DNA of 64,000 bases from Nonomuraea harbinensis. Its GTDB lineage: Bacteria > Actinomycetota > Actinomycetes > Streptosporangiales > Streptosporangiaceae. The notes beneath the pieces were generated by a model. That model was not told the origin of the DNA. It was given only the letters and a program-made list of their open reading frames with translations, and ran no database searches. The stretch's first letter is position 1. Each line of letters opens with the position of its first letter. Location: contig NZ_JAHKRN010000038.1 of NCBI RefSeq assembly GCF_019396385.1, forward strand, positions 1 through 64,000, given 5' to 3'. The position numbers and the translations under genes are program-made. Below are positions 1-7,727 of the stretch, piece after piece.

Positions 1-26
1 GAAAGGGTGTCGTCCCTCTCACCTGA

Positions 27-108
27 CCGTCCACCTGGACTTTACGTGTCCGTCTACCTGGAGATTTCATGGCCGCCAGCCTGGATCAGGCTGGCCGCCC
101 ACCTGGAG
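27..108. repeat. Three imperfect 14-bp direct repeats, possible IS end
   Basis: The motif CCGTCCACCTGGAC at 27-40 recurs with small changes at 50-63 (CCGTCTACCTGGAG) and 95-108 (CCGCCCACCTGGAG). CTGACCGTCCAC itself recurs at 23-34 and 115-126. Spaced multiple terminal repeats of this kind are typical of IS21-family ends, so this may be the edge of an element lying to the left. No transposase is in the window, so this is inference. Confidence 0.4.
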
Positions 109-126
109 AAATTCCTGACCGTCCAC

Positions 127-686
127 AGAAGTCATCAGGTTCGAAATCCTGCAGGGCGTGCTTGTCGCCAGGTTCTGACCTGAGGCCCGGTCAATAGCTC
201 AGCGAGGCGAACCAGGAGCCCGAGGAGGAAACGTCAGTTCCGCACGAATCTCCCGGACGAAGCGACTCGCGAGCCGTCGGCCTGGGCGGGCAGACGCAGC
301 GGGTTACCGATGAGGTGGCGAGCCATCTCCACACCTTCACCAAGTTTCTGATCTCGCCCGCCGGCGTGGAGGATGGCCTGCAAGACAGGTGCGCCGGGGC
401 GTCGAGGACCCGCCCGGCCTCCCGTGCCCGATGGCAATCTGATGGATCACGCCAAGGGCTTGTGGAAGGTACTCGCTGAGCATGGCCGACAGCTTTACAC
501 TGTAGATCTCGTCGTATGCATCCCTCGCCGATACCCACGCTCACGGATAGAGGCCCGAGCGAAGCCGGCCAGTTGAACATCGCGGACCGTCTGGACCGCG
601 GTGAGGGTGCCGAGACCTGCCGTCCCGTGACGGTCCACCCGGGCGGGTGACGACCCGGGCCACGGTCCAACGACGGTCCAGACAGC
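127..686. other. Gene-poor stretch, no supported gene
   Basis: Open frames exist on both strands, including a 67-codon frame at 234-437 on the minus strand. None has a convincing ribosome binding site or a family I recognise. Composition is less strongly biased than in the neighbouring genes, so decayed sequence next to a possible insertion-sequence end is plausible. Confidence 0.35.
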
Positions 687-721
687 GAAAAGGCCGGTCG
701 CTCCCTTGGAGAACCGGCCTC
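687..721 (-). terminator. Intrinsic terminator of tRNA-Val(CAC)
   Basis: Read on the minus strand, GGCCGGT pairs with ACCGGCC around a loop that holds a second short stem (CTCC/GGAG), followed by TTTTC. It lies about 15 bp beyond the 3' end of the tRNA. Confidence 0.7.
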
Positions 722-736
722 TGACCTGCTGCTATG

Positions 737-811
737 TGGTGGGCGATACTGGGATCGAACCAGTGACCTCTTCGGTGTGAACGAAGCGCTCTCCCGCTGA
801 GCTAATCGCCC
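737..811 (-). tRNA. tRNA-Val (anticodon CAC)
   Basis: Full cloverleaf on the minus strand. The acceptor is GGGCGAT paired with ATCGCCC, the D arm contains TTAGCTCAGCGGGAGAGC, and the anticodon stem is CTTCG/CGAAG with loop TTCACAC, giving anticodon CAC (GUG codons). The T arm contains GGTTCGATCCC. The discriminator is A and CCA is encoded (737-739). The body closely resembles the tRNA-Val(GAC) at 11488, differing mainly in the anticodon arm and acceptor. Confidence 0.95.
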
Positions 812-1246
812 GCCCCGCCTGGCCCCCGCTGGGGCCCGACGGGGAAAACCATACCGCACTCCGGCACCCGCTGGCGAAACGATAGACGGCAGGGTGAGGA
901 TTCGGGGTGAAACGCGGCGGTTGCCCACCGCCGTGGCAGGCTCGTGGCATACCATCGTCGTGTCCCGGGTAGACGCCCGACGTGCTCACTATCGAGAACG
1001 GTCGTCGGCGGCTCCCTGAACGAGATCCACTGCACGCAAAACCCTTGCAAATACGGCCCAACTGATCCCGTTTAGCCAGGTAGATGCCTAAATGTCCAGC
1101 TGTGAGTTGCGTTACAGAAGGCCCTCGGAGCGGAATCTTTCCAACGGGTTTCTTCGTTCCGCCGTCATAGCTCGGACGAGGACGAAGTACGCCCGAGCAG
1201 TGAAAGCCCCGTAGAGGGGACCTACGACGAAAAGGTTTGGCTGACG
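812..1246. other. Intergenic region upstream of ssgB
   Basis: I see no gene in these 435 bp. The stretch should hold the promoter of the tRNA (reading left) and of ssgB (reading right). Around 1118-1162 a GCGGAA...TTCCGC inverted pair is visible, but I cannot assign it a function. Confidence 0.4.
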
Positions 1247-1663
1247 ATGAACAGCACCACCGTCTCCGCCGAGCTTGGCCTTCGGCTTGTGGTCCCCGAC
1301 CGTACTACCGTCCCCCTTCTCGCCGGGCTCAGCTACACAGCCGACGACCCGTACGCCATCCGCATGGCCTTCCACGTGGGGAACGACGAGCCGGTCGAGT
1401 GGATCTTCGCCCGTGAGCTGCTGACCGTCGGCATCGTCCGGCGGGTCGGCGACGGCGACGTGCAGGTGTGGCCGGCGCGCGCCGACGGCGAGCGCACGCT
1501 GCACATCAGTCTGACCTCCCCCTTCGGGCAGGCGCTGTTCGAGGTGCCGCTGGCCCCGCTGACGGAGTTCCTGCACCGCACCTACGAGAAGGTGCCGGCC
1601 GGGCGGGAGACCGACTACATGGATCTCGACTCCGAGCTGTCCAACATGCTCTGGTCCAGCTGA
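1247..1663 (+). CDS. ssgB: SsgB-like sporulation and cell division protein
   Basis: This 138-residue protein matches the SsgA-like protein (SALP) family over its whole length. It has the N-terminal MNSTTVSAELGLRLVV, the central YAIRMAFH and EWIFARELL segments, and the C-terminal DLDSELSNMLWSS. In Streptomyces, SsgB is the ancestral SALP and positions FtsZ at sporulation septa, acting at the membrane through SsgA. The similarity over the first 30 residues fits SsgB better than other SALPs. The ATG start follows an AAAGG box about 12 nt upstream. The gene stands alone, with a convergent DUF305 gene 5 bp beyond its stop. It implies a sporulating actinomycete. Confidence 0.9.
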   Translation: MNSTTVSAELGLRLVVPDRTTVPLLAGLSYTADDPYAIRMAFHVGNDEPVEWIFARELLTVGIVRRVGDGDVQVWPARADGERTLHISLTSPFGQALFEVPLAPLTEFLHRTYEKVPAGRETDYMDLDSELSNMLWSS

Positions 1664-1668
1664 GCGGG

Positions 1669-2310
1669 TCAACGGGCGGGCAGCTTGTCCAGGATCTTGC
1701 GCATCCTGGCGATCTCGATGCCCTGGCCCGCATACATGTCCCTGGCCATGAGACGCATCCGCTGGTCCCTGCCCCCGGCCAGCTCCTCCTCCGCCATCTT
1801 GAGCGCGCCCTCGTGGTGCCTGATCATGAGCTGCAGGAACATGCGGTCGAAGACGCCGCCCTCGGCCGCGCGTAGCGCCTTCAGCTGCTCCTCCGTCGCC
1901 ATGCCGTAGCCGTCCATGCCCTGGTGGTCGTGACCGGACGGGACGCGGCGGCCCAGGGCGGCCAGCCACTCCGACATGATGGTGATCTCGGGCTGCTGGC
2001 TGAGCGCGATCTGCTCGGCGAAGCCGAGCACGGAGGCCGTGGTGGTGCGGTTCGCCGCCAGGGCGGTCATCTCCAGCGCCTGCCGGTGGTGGGGGATCAT
2101 GCCTTCGGCGAAGCGCACGTCCGCCGCCGTGGGGGTGGCCGGCACCTGCCCGATCCGCTCGCCGGGGGTCGCGGTGCGGGCCTTCGCGCCGGGGCTCTGG
2201 GGGACGATCACCGGTGCCTCGGTGCCGACCGGTGACGGCTGCGGCGCCTCCGCACCGCAGGCCGCGAGGGCCGACGATGTCAGCAGAACTGTGACCAATA
2301 GCGCGCGCAT
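1669..2310 (-). CDS. DUF305 family lipoprotein
   Basis: A 213-residue secreted lipoprotein. The signal peptide MRALLVTVLLTSSALAACG carries an LAAC lipobox, followed by a Pro-rich linker to about residue 60 and then a DUF305 domain. The domain shows its two histidine motifs, GMIPHHRQALEM and LMIRHHEGALKM, arranged on helices and usually taken as a metal (often copper) binding site. I chose the ATG at 2310 because GAGAGG lies 8 nt upstream and the signal peptide starts there; upstream in-frame ATGs have no such support. The gene is divergent from the LVIVD-repeat lipoprotein gene 55 bp away, so the two may share a promoter region. A metal-handling role is family inference. Confidence 0.85.
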   Translation of the reverse strand: MRALLVTVLLTSSALAACGAEAPQPSPVGTEAPVIVPQSPGAKARTATPGERIGQVPATPTAADVRFAEGMIPHHRQALEMTALAANRTTTASVLGFAEQIALSQQPEITIMSEWLAALGRRVPSGHDHQGMDGYGMATEEQLKALRAAEGGVFDRMFLQLMIRHHEGALKMAEEELAGGRDQRMRLMARDMYAGQGIEIARMRKILDKLPAR

Positions 2311-2365
2311 TCCGGACCTCTCTGGCATAGCTTCCATACTGAGCTATGAGACGAGGGGGACAGGC

Positions 2366-3733
2366 GTGATCTTCGCCAAGGTTCGGTGGGCCGCGCTGGG
2401 GGCGGCCTTTCTGCTGGTCACCGCATGCGCGGGGAGCCCAGAGCCGGAGGCGGAGGCGCCGCCCGCCAGCCAGCGGCCTCAGTCGTCGCAGAGCGAGGCC
2501 TCGCCGGGTGAGGTGATGACGAGCGAGAACGTCACGCACGTGGCGAACGTGCCGCGCACCGCCCCGCTCAACGGCCCGATGGACTGGAACACCGACCTGG
2601 CCTTCCAGGGTGACTACCTCTACATGGGGAACTTCGGCGGGTTCTCGATCTTCGACATCAGCGACCCCACCGCCCCGAAGATCGTCAGCCAGGTCACCTG
2701 CCCGGCGCAGCAGAACGACGTGTCGGTGCACGAGAACCTGGTGATCCTGTCGATCGACGCGCCGCGCAGCGGCGAGGGCTGCGACTCGACGGAGGACCGG
2801 GGCGCGTGGGAGGGCCTGCGCATCTTCGACGTCAGCGACAAGAAGAACCCGAAGTACGTGGGAGCCGTCGCCACCGAGTGCGGCTCGCACACGCACACGA
2901 TGGTGCCCACGGACGACAAGCTGCTCGTCTACGTCTCCTCCCCCGGGCCCGAGCCCTCCTCCGAGACCTGCCCGCCGCCTCACCAGCTGCTGCAGATCGT
3001 GGAGATCCCGATGGACGACCCGGCCTCCGCGAAGGTGCTGGCGACCCCGGAGCTCCCGATCGAGAACCAGGGTGAGGGCACCGGCTGCCACGACATCACC
3101 GCCTACCCGGAGAAGAACCTGGCCGCGGCCGCCTGCTTCGGCGACGGCTTCCTGCTCGACATCACCGACCCGGTGAGCCCTAAGCTGATCCAGCAGGTCA
3201 CCGACCAGGAGAACTTCCAGATCTGGCACTCGGCCACCTTCAACAACGACGCGACCAAGGTGCTGTTCACCGACGAGCTGGGCGGCGGCTCGTCCCCGAC
3301 CTGCACCTCGGAGATCCCCGCCACCAAGGGCGCCAACGCCGTGTACGACATCGTCGGCGGCAAGCTGGAGAAGCGCGGCTACTTCAAGATCCCGCGTGAG
3401 CAGCAGGAGACCGAGAACTGCGTCGCCCACAACGGCTCGCTGCTGCCGATCCCGGACAAGGACATCATGGTCCAGGCCTGGTATCAGGGTGGCGTGTCCT
3501 TCCTCGACTTCACCGACTCCAACGCCATCAAGGAGATCGGCTTCTTCGAGCGCGGCCCGTACCCGGAGGAGGGCATCGCCGGGTCGTGGTCGGCGTACTA
3601 CTACAACGGGTACGTGTACTCGGCCGACATCCAGATGGGCCTGGACGTCCTGAAGATCGACGACCCGCTGACGGATCCGGCCAAGGACGTCAAGATGGAC
3701 GACTTCAACGTCCAGACCCAGAAGAGCTACTGA
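2366..3733 (+). CDS. LVIVD-repeat secreted lipoprotein
   Basis: A 455-residue exported lipoprotein. It begins with GTG after a GAGGGGG box, and the signal peptide ends in a VTAC lipobox. After a Glu/Pro/Ser-rich linker come beta-propeller blades with LVIVD-type repeats, for example GFSIFDISDPTAPKIV, LRIFDVSDKKNPKYV, FLLDITDPVSPKLI and VSFLDFTDSNAIKEI. Several Cys residues (TCPAQQ, ECGSH, TGCHD, ACFGD) suggest disulfides, in keeping with an extracellular location. Related proteins are common on actinobacterial surfaces, and their ligands are mostly unknown. The gene is divergent from the DUF305 gene and convergent with pabC across a strong hairpin. Confidence 0.85.
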   Translation: MIFAKVRWAALGAAFLLVTACAGSPEPEAEAPPASQRPQSSQSEASPGEVMTSENVTHVANVPRTAPLNGPMDWNTDLAFQGDYLYMGNFGGFSIFDISDPTAPKIVSQVTCPAQQNDVSVHENLVILSIDAPRSGEGCDSTEDRGAWEGLRIFDVSDKKNPKYVGAVATECGSHTHTMVPTDDKLLVYVSSPGPEPSSETCPPPHQLLQIVEIPMDDPASAKVLATPELPIENQGEGTGCHDITAYPEKNLAAAACFGDGFLLDITDPVSPKLIQQVTDQENFQIWHSATFNNDATKVLFTDELGGGSSPTCTSEIPATKGANAVYDIVGGKLEKRGYFKIPREQQETENCVAHNGSLLPIPDKDIMVQAWYQGGVSFLDFTDSNAIKEIGFFERGPYPEEGIAGSWSAYYYNGYVYSADIQMGLDVLKIDDPLTDPAKDVKMDDFNVQTQKSY

Positions 3734-3741
3734 CCTGAGCG

Positions 3742-3765
3742 GGGCCGCCCCGGCGGGGGCGGCCC
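3742..3765. terminator. GC-rich hairpin between convergent genes
   Basis: GGGCCGCCCC pairs perfectly with GGGGCGGCCC across a 4-nt loop. It lies between the convergent LVIVD-repeat and pabC genes and has no T-run on either side, so it may act as a bidirectional terminator of the actinobacterial I-shaped type. Confidence 0.6.
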
Positions 3766-3774
3766 GGCGCGGAC

Positions 3775-4605
3775 TCAGGGGTCGAGGTCGGCGGCGGCGC
3801 GCTCGGCGAACACCCGCATGGCCTTGGCGGTGATCGGGCCGGGGGCGACGGGCAGCACGGTGTCGTCGACGCGGGCGATCGGCTGGACGTCGCGCGTGGT
3901 GGAGGTGAGGAACGCCTCCTCCGCGGAGTAGAGGGCGGACAGCGGCACGTCGGACTCCTCGGCCCCGGACCACTCGACGACCAGCGCGCGGGTGACGCCC
4001 GCCAGGCAGCCCGCCTCCAGCGTCGGGGTGAGCAGCCGCCCGTCGCGGACGATGAAGATGTTGGAGCCGGTGCCCTCGCACAGGTTGCCGGCCAGGTTGC
4101 CGAAGATCGCCTCGCCGCCGCCGCGGGCCTTGGCGTAGGCCAGGGCCTTGGCGTTGTCGCCGTAGGAGGTGCTCTTGACGCCGGACAGGGCGCCGCGCTC
4201 GTTGCGCGGCCAGGGCACGACGGTGACGTCCGCGGCGGCGGGGAACGGCTTCTGCTCGTCGACGATCACCACGGAGGTCGCGCCCTGGTTGCCCCGGTCG
4301 GAGCCGAGCGGGCCGGGGCCGCTGGTGTAGGTGACGCGGATGCGGCCGAGCGGCCAGGCGGGGGCGGCGGCCAGGCACTGCTCGATGCCGCCGGCGATGG
4401 CATCCAGGTCGGGCTCGGGCAGGTCCATGCGCCGGGCCGAGAGCCTGAGCCGGTCGAGGTGGCGGGTGAGGGCGAAGGACCTGCCGTTGACGATCTTGAT
4501 CGTCTCGAACACGCCGTCGCCGACCATGAGGCCGTGGTCGAAGACCGAGACGGTGGCCCGCGCGGGGTCGTGCAGTTCGCCGTTGACCCAGACCGGGACG
4601 TTCAT
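3775..4605 (-). CDS. pabC: Aminodeoxychorismate lyase, aminotransferase class IV
   Basis: A 276-residue fold-type IV PLP enzyme. It has the N-terminal VWVNGELHDPARATVSVFDHGLMVGDGVFETI signature in part, the PLP lysine in VKSTSYGDNAKALAYAKA, and the cofactor-binding EGTGSNIFIV and LTSTTRDVQPI segments. It starts at an ATG preceded by AGGAGGAAAGCG and overlaps the pabB stop by 4 nt (ATGA). This coupling to an aminodeoxychorismate synthase subunit points to 4-amino-4-deoxychorismate lyase (p-aminobenzoate and folate synthesis) rather than to D-amino-acid or branched-chain aminotransferases, which share the fold. The length is typical. Confidence 0.85.
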   Translation of the reverse strand: MNVPVWVNGELHDPARATVSVFDHGLMVGDGVFETIKIVNGRSFALTRHLDRLRLSARRMDLPEPDLDAIAGGIEQCLAAAPAWPLGRIRVTYTSGPGPLGSDRGNQGATSVVIVDEQKPFPAAADVTVVPWPRNERGALSGVKSTSYGDNAKALAYAKARGGGEAIFGNLAGNLCEGTGSNIFIVRDGRLLTPTLEAGCLAGVTRALVVEWSGAEESDVPLSALYSAEEAFLTSTTRDVQPIARVDDTVLPVAPGPITAKAMRVFAERAAADLDP

Positions 4606-5615
4606 CGCTTTCCTCCTGAGGATGCCAGTGTGATCAGCCTGGACGCCTTGAGCTCGGTTTCGAGCCACTCCCGCCCGGGGTCGCTGCCCCAGGTGATGCC
4701 CGCTCCGGTGCCGAAGCGGATCTGGCCGGCGCGGATCCAGAACGTGCGGATGCCGACGGCCAGCGCCGCGGTGCGCCGGTCGGCGTCGACCCAGCCCACG
4801 GCCCCACAGTAGGGCCCGCGCGGCTCGGGTTCGAGTTGATTGATGATGCGCAGGGCCGAGGATTTGGGCGCGCCGGTGACCGATCCGGGCGGGAACGTGG
4901 CGGCGAACAGCTCGGCCCAGCCCACTCCCGGCTCCAGACGGGCGCGGACGGTGGAGACGAGGTGGACGAGGCCGGGGTGCTCCTCGACGGCGCACAGCTC
5001 GGGCACCTCGACGCTGCCGGGGACGGCGACCCGGCCGAGGTCGTTGCGGACCAGGTCGACGATCATGACGTTCTCGGCGTGGTCCTTCTCGAGCAGGTCG
5101 CCGGCGGTGACGCCGGTGCCCTTGATGGGGCGGGACTCGACCACGTCGCCGTCGCGCGACAGGTAGAGCTCGGGCGAGGCGGAGACCACGTCGAGGCCGG
5201 GAAGGTGGATGACGGCGGCGTGCGGGGCGGGGTTGCCGGCGGCGAGCCGGGCGGCCAGCGCCAGCGGGTCGGACCCGGCGGGCAGCGGGGCGGTGAGGAC
5301 GCGGCAGAGGTTGGCCTGGTAGACCTCGCCCTGCTCGATGTGGTCGCGGATGGCGCGCACGCCGGCCTCGTAGGCGGCCCGGTCGAGGGAGCTGTGCCAC
5401 TCGCCGGGGCGCGGGCCGTGCCAGGGACCGCGCGGCGGGGGCAGCGGTGCCCGGCGCACCCGGTCGAAGCGGGCGCAGGTGACCTTGCCCTCGTAGTCGA
5501 CCACGACGGCCCACCAGCCCTCGCCGTCGAGCGCGGCGAGGTCGGTCGTCACGTCGCGCAGCCCGGAGGCGAACCGATCTCCTAAGTGCGCGTATCCGTC
5601 GTACACGCCTTCCAT
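4602..5615 (-). CDS. pabB: Aminodeoxychorismate synthase component I
   Basis: A 337-residue chorismate-utilising enzyme that makes aminodeoxychorismate for folate. The signature ESRPIKGTGVTAGDLLEKDH contains PIKGT, whose Lys is diagnostic of aminodeoxychorismate synthase (anthranilate synthase has PIAGT). It also has VDLVRNDLGRV, PPGSVTGAPK and GAGITWGSDP. It is shorter than long PabB forms because the N-terminal chorismate-site subdomain is trimmed. I chose the ATG at 5615; it lies 34 nt inside the 3' end of the LysR gene, and the closest GGGAG box is very near, so a GTG three codons in is possible. It is coupled to pabC. No pabA glutaminase subunit is in the window. Confidence 0.87.
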   Translation of the reverse strand: MEGVYDGYAHLGDRFASGLRDVTTDLAALDGEGWWAVVVDYEGKVTCARFDRVRRAPLPPPRGPWHGPRPGEWHSSLDRAAYEAGVRAIRDHIEQGEVYQANLCRVLTAPLPAGSDPLALAARLAAGNPAPHAAVIHLPGLDVVSASPELYLSRDGDVVESRPIKGTGVTAGDLLEKDHAENVMIVDLVRNDLGRVAVPGSVEVPELCAVEEHPGLVHLVSTVRARLEPGVGWAELFAATFPPGSVTGAPKSSALRIINQLEPEPRGPYCGAVGWVDADRRTAALAVGIRTFWIRAGQIRFGTGAGITWGSDPGREWLETELKASRLITLASSGGKR

Positions 5616-6496
5616 TCTCCCAGCATTCCGGCGAGCTCCGTCGCCGCCGGGAGCGCCGGTTCGGGCAGGGCCGCGTACACGGTCCGCGCGGGCAGCTGCC
5701 CGCGCAGGCGGCGCAGGACGAGCGAGGCCGGCACGGCGCGGGCGGCCAGCTCCGGCACGAGCGTGACGCCGAGCCCCGCGGCGACGAAGCCGAACTTGCC
5801 GGACCACTCGGCGACCCGCAGCCCGCCGCGCGGGGTGAAGCCGGCGGCGGCGCAGGCGGCCAGGAGCAGGGTGGGCTGGCCGCGCGGGGCGGCCTCGATC
5901 CACGACTCCCCGGCCAGGTCGCGCAGGTCGACGTCGTCCTGACCGGCCAGCGGGTGGTCGCGCGGCAGCGCGACCAGCAGGCGGTCCTCCAGCAGCGGGA
6001 CCAGGCGGAGCCCGCCGGGCGGCGCGACCAGGTAGTCGCTGATCACGGCCACGTCGAGCGCCCCGGCGTGCAGGCGCTCGATCAGGCGCGGGCTGAGCGC
6101 TTCGACGAGCCGCAGGTCGACGGCCGGCCGGCGGTCGGCGAACCGTTTCAGGGTGGCGGGCACCAGGTCGGCGTTCGCGGTGGCGAACGAGCCGACGCGC
6201 AGCGTGCCGCCGCTGCCGCGGTGCAGCGCGGCCAGCTCCTCCCCCGCCCGTTCGAGCCGGTCGAGTACCCCGGCGGCGTGCCGGTGCAGCAGGTGACCGG
6301 CGGGGGTCAGCCGGACGCCTCTGGGCAGGCGTTCGAAGAGCGGCCCGCCGGCGGCGCGTTCGAGCGCGGCGACGCGGCGGGAGACGGCGGACTGGGTGTA
6401 GCCGAGCAGCTCGGCGGCGGCGGTGAACGATCCGCTCCTGGCGACCTCGTCGAACAGACGGAGCGTGGCGGTGTCGAAGGCATTCGTGTCAGGCAT
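5582..6496 (-). CDS. LysR-family transcriptional regulator
   Basis: A 304-residue LysR regulator. The N-terminal helix-turn-helix (about residues 5-60) includes FTAAAELLGYTQSAVSRRVAALE. The effector-binding domain, about residues 90-290, includes the LRVGSF start and GLGVTLVPE. It is divergent from the dehydrogenase-Rid fusion gene, with only 58 bp between the two starts, the usual arrangement for a LysR protein and its target. It overlaps pabB by 34 nt at its 3' end. An alternative start lies three codons upstream at 6505. Its ligand is unknown; an amino acid-derived compound is a guess from the neighbours. Confidence 0.88.
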   Translation of the reverse strand: MPDTNAFDTATLRLFDEVARSGSFTAAAELLGYTQSAVSRRVAALERAAGGPLFERLPRGVRLTPAGHLLHRHAAGVLDRLERAGEELAALHRGSGGTLRVGSFATANADLVPATLKRFADRRPAVDLRLVEALSPRLIERLHAGALDVAVISDYLVAPPGGLRLVPLLEDRLLVALPRDHPLAGQDDVDLRDLAGESWIEAAPRGQPTLLLAACAAAGFTPRGGLRVAEWSGKFGFVAAGLGVTLVPELAARAVPASLVLRRLRGQLPARTVYAALPEPALPAATELAGMLGEWKACTTDTRT

Positions 6497-6554
6497 GGCT
6501 GCCATGCAATCTAGTCGCTGGTGGAATACCACGCGTTCGGCTTCACTATGGGAC
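6497..6554. promoter_or_regulatory. LysR divergent promoter region
   Basis: This 58-bp gap separates the LysR start from the divergent fusion gene. It is clearly less GC-rich than its surroundings, as expected for overlapping divergent promoters, and should hold the LysR site. I could not pick one T-N11-A motif with confidence. Confidence 0.4.
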
Positions 6555-7727
6555 GTGATCGCATTTCTCGGACAGGGACGCATGGGCGTCCCCATGGCCC
6601 GGCGGCTGGAGCGCGCCGGGCACAAGGTGACCACGTGGCGGCGCGGGACCGGGGTGACGGCCGCCTCGGCCGTGGAGGGCGCCGGCCTCGTCATCACGAT
6701 GCTGCGGGACCCGGCCGCGGTGCGTGAGGTGCTGGCGGCGGCGCTGCCGGGGCTGCGGCCCGGGGCGACGGTGGTGGAGATGTCCACGATCGGCCCGGAG
6801 GAGGTGCGCGGGCTGCGCTCGCTGCTGCCGCCGGAGGTGCGCCTGGTGGACGCGCCGGTGCTGGGGAGTGTCGGCCCGGCCGCCGAGGGCGCGCTGACGG
6901 TGCTGGCCGGCGGTGACGTGTCCGGCTGCCGCGAGGTGCTGGAGGTGTTGGGCACGGTGCGCGAGTGCGGCCCGCTCGGCGCGGGCGCGGCCATGAAGCT
7001 CGCCGTCATGAGCGCTCTCGTGCCCGCCCAGGTGCTGGTCGCGGAGACGCTCGCGTACGGGACCGCGCACGGGGTGGATCGTGCGGCGCTGCTGGAGGTG
7101 CTGGCGGGCACCCCGCTCGGACCGGTGGCGGAGCGGCTGCGCGAGCCCGCGCGGGAGACCCGCTACGCGCTCGGGCTGGCGGCCAAGGACCTGGACCTGG
7201 CCGCGTGGCCGGGGGCGACGCTGGCGACCGCGGCCCACCGGCGGCTGCGGGAGGCCGAGGCGGCGGGCCTGGGCGAGCGGGACCTGACCGCCGTCGCCGG
7301 GCACGTCGAGGGCGGGCGTGACCCGGTCGCGGGAGAACGGCGGGCGGTGCCGCTCAACCCCGCGACGGTGCCGGCCACGAACGGGATGTACTCGCACGCG
7401 GTGCGCGTGGGCGACATGCTCTACGTGTCCGGCCAGGCGGCCTTCGACGAGCGGGGCCGGCTGGTCGGCGAGGGGTCGATGACCGAGCAGGCCGAGCACG
7501 TCTTCCGGTGCCTGGGCGAGATCCTCGCCGACCAGGGCGCGGGGTTCGGCGACATCGCGTTCCTGCGCACGTACCTGACCGACATGGACGACCGTGTCGA
7601 GTACGGGCAGGTGCGCAGGAAGTACATCACCGGCACTCCCCCGGCCAGCACGACCGTGGAGGTGTCGAAGCTGTTCATGCCGGGGCTGCTGCTGGAGGTG
7701 GACGCGATCGTCGCGCTGCCGTCCTAG
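6555..7727 (+). CDS. NAD(P)-binding beta-hydroxyacid dehydrogenase-like domain fused to a Rid-family domain
   Basis: A 390-residue two-domain protein. Residues 1 to about 255 are a 3-hydroxyisobutyrate dehydrogenase-like domain with GQGRMG (6-11), MLRDPAAV, VEMSTIGPEE, DAPVLGSV and the catalytic-lysine segment GAGAAMKLAV. The Asn that usually follows this Lys is absent. From about residue 265 a YjgF/YER057c/UK114 (Rid) domain follows, with VGDMLYVSGQAA and TVEVSKLFMPG. The Rid arginine needed for imine hydrolysis (PARS in RidA) is replaced (PAST), so classical RidA activity is unlikely. The GTG start is the best match to the dinucleotide-binding fold; an upstream ATG at 6504 is possible. Its stop overlaps the convergent hutH stop by 4 nt. 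The substrate is unknown. Confidence 0.85.
   Translation: MIAFLGQGRMGVPMARRLERAGHKVTTWRRGTGVTAASAVEGAGLVITMLRDPAAVREVLAAALPGLRPGATVVEMSTIGPEEVRGLRSLLPPEVRLVDAPVLGSVGPAAEGALTVLAGGDVSGCREVLEVLGTVRECGPLGAGAAMKLAVMSALVPAQVLVAETLAYGTAHGVDRAALLEVLAGTPLGPVAERLREPARETRYALGLAAKDLDLAAWPGATLATAAHRRLREAEAAGLGERDLTAVAGHVEGGRDPVAGERRAVPLNPATVPATNGMYSHAVRVGDMLYVSGQAAFDERGRLVGEGSMTEQAEHVFRCLGEILADQGAGFGDIAFLRTYLTDMDDRVEYGQVRRKYITGTPPASTTVEVSKLFMPGLLLEVDAIVALPS

Noticed and set aside
191..955. A 254-codon minus-strand frame over the tRNA-Val region
   Set aside because: It runs through a tRNA gene and its terminator on the same strand, has no ribosome binding site and shows no recognisable domain.
1112..4378. 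A very long (1088-codon) minus-strand frame across ssgB, DUF305 and the LVIVD-repeat gene
   Set aside because: It is a GC-skewed shadow. Its translation is Arg/Gly/Ala-rich low complexity, while the overlapping frames show clear families and start signals.
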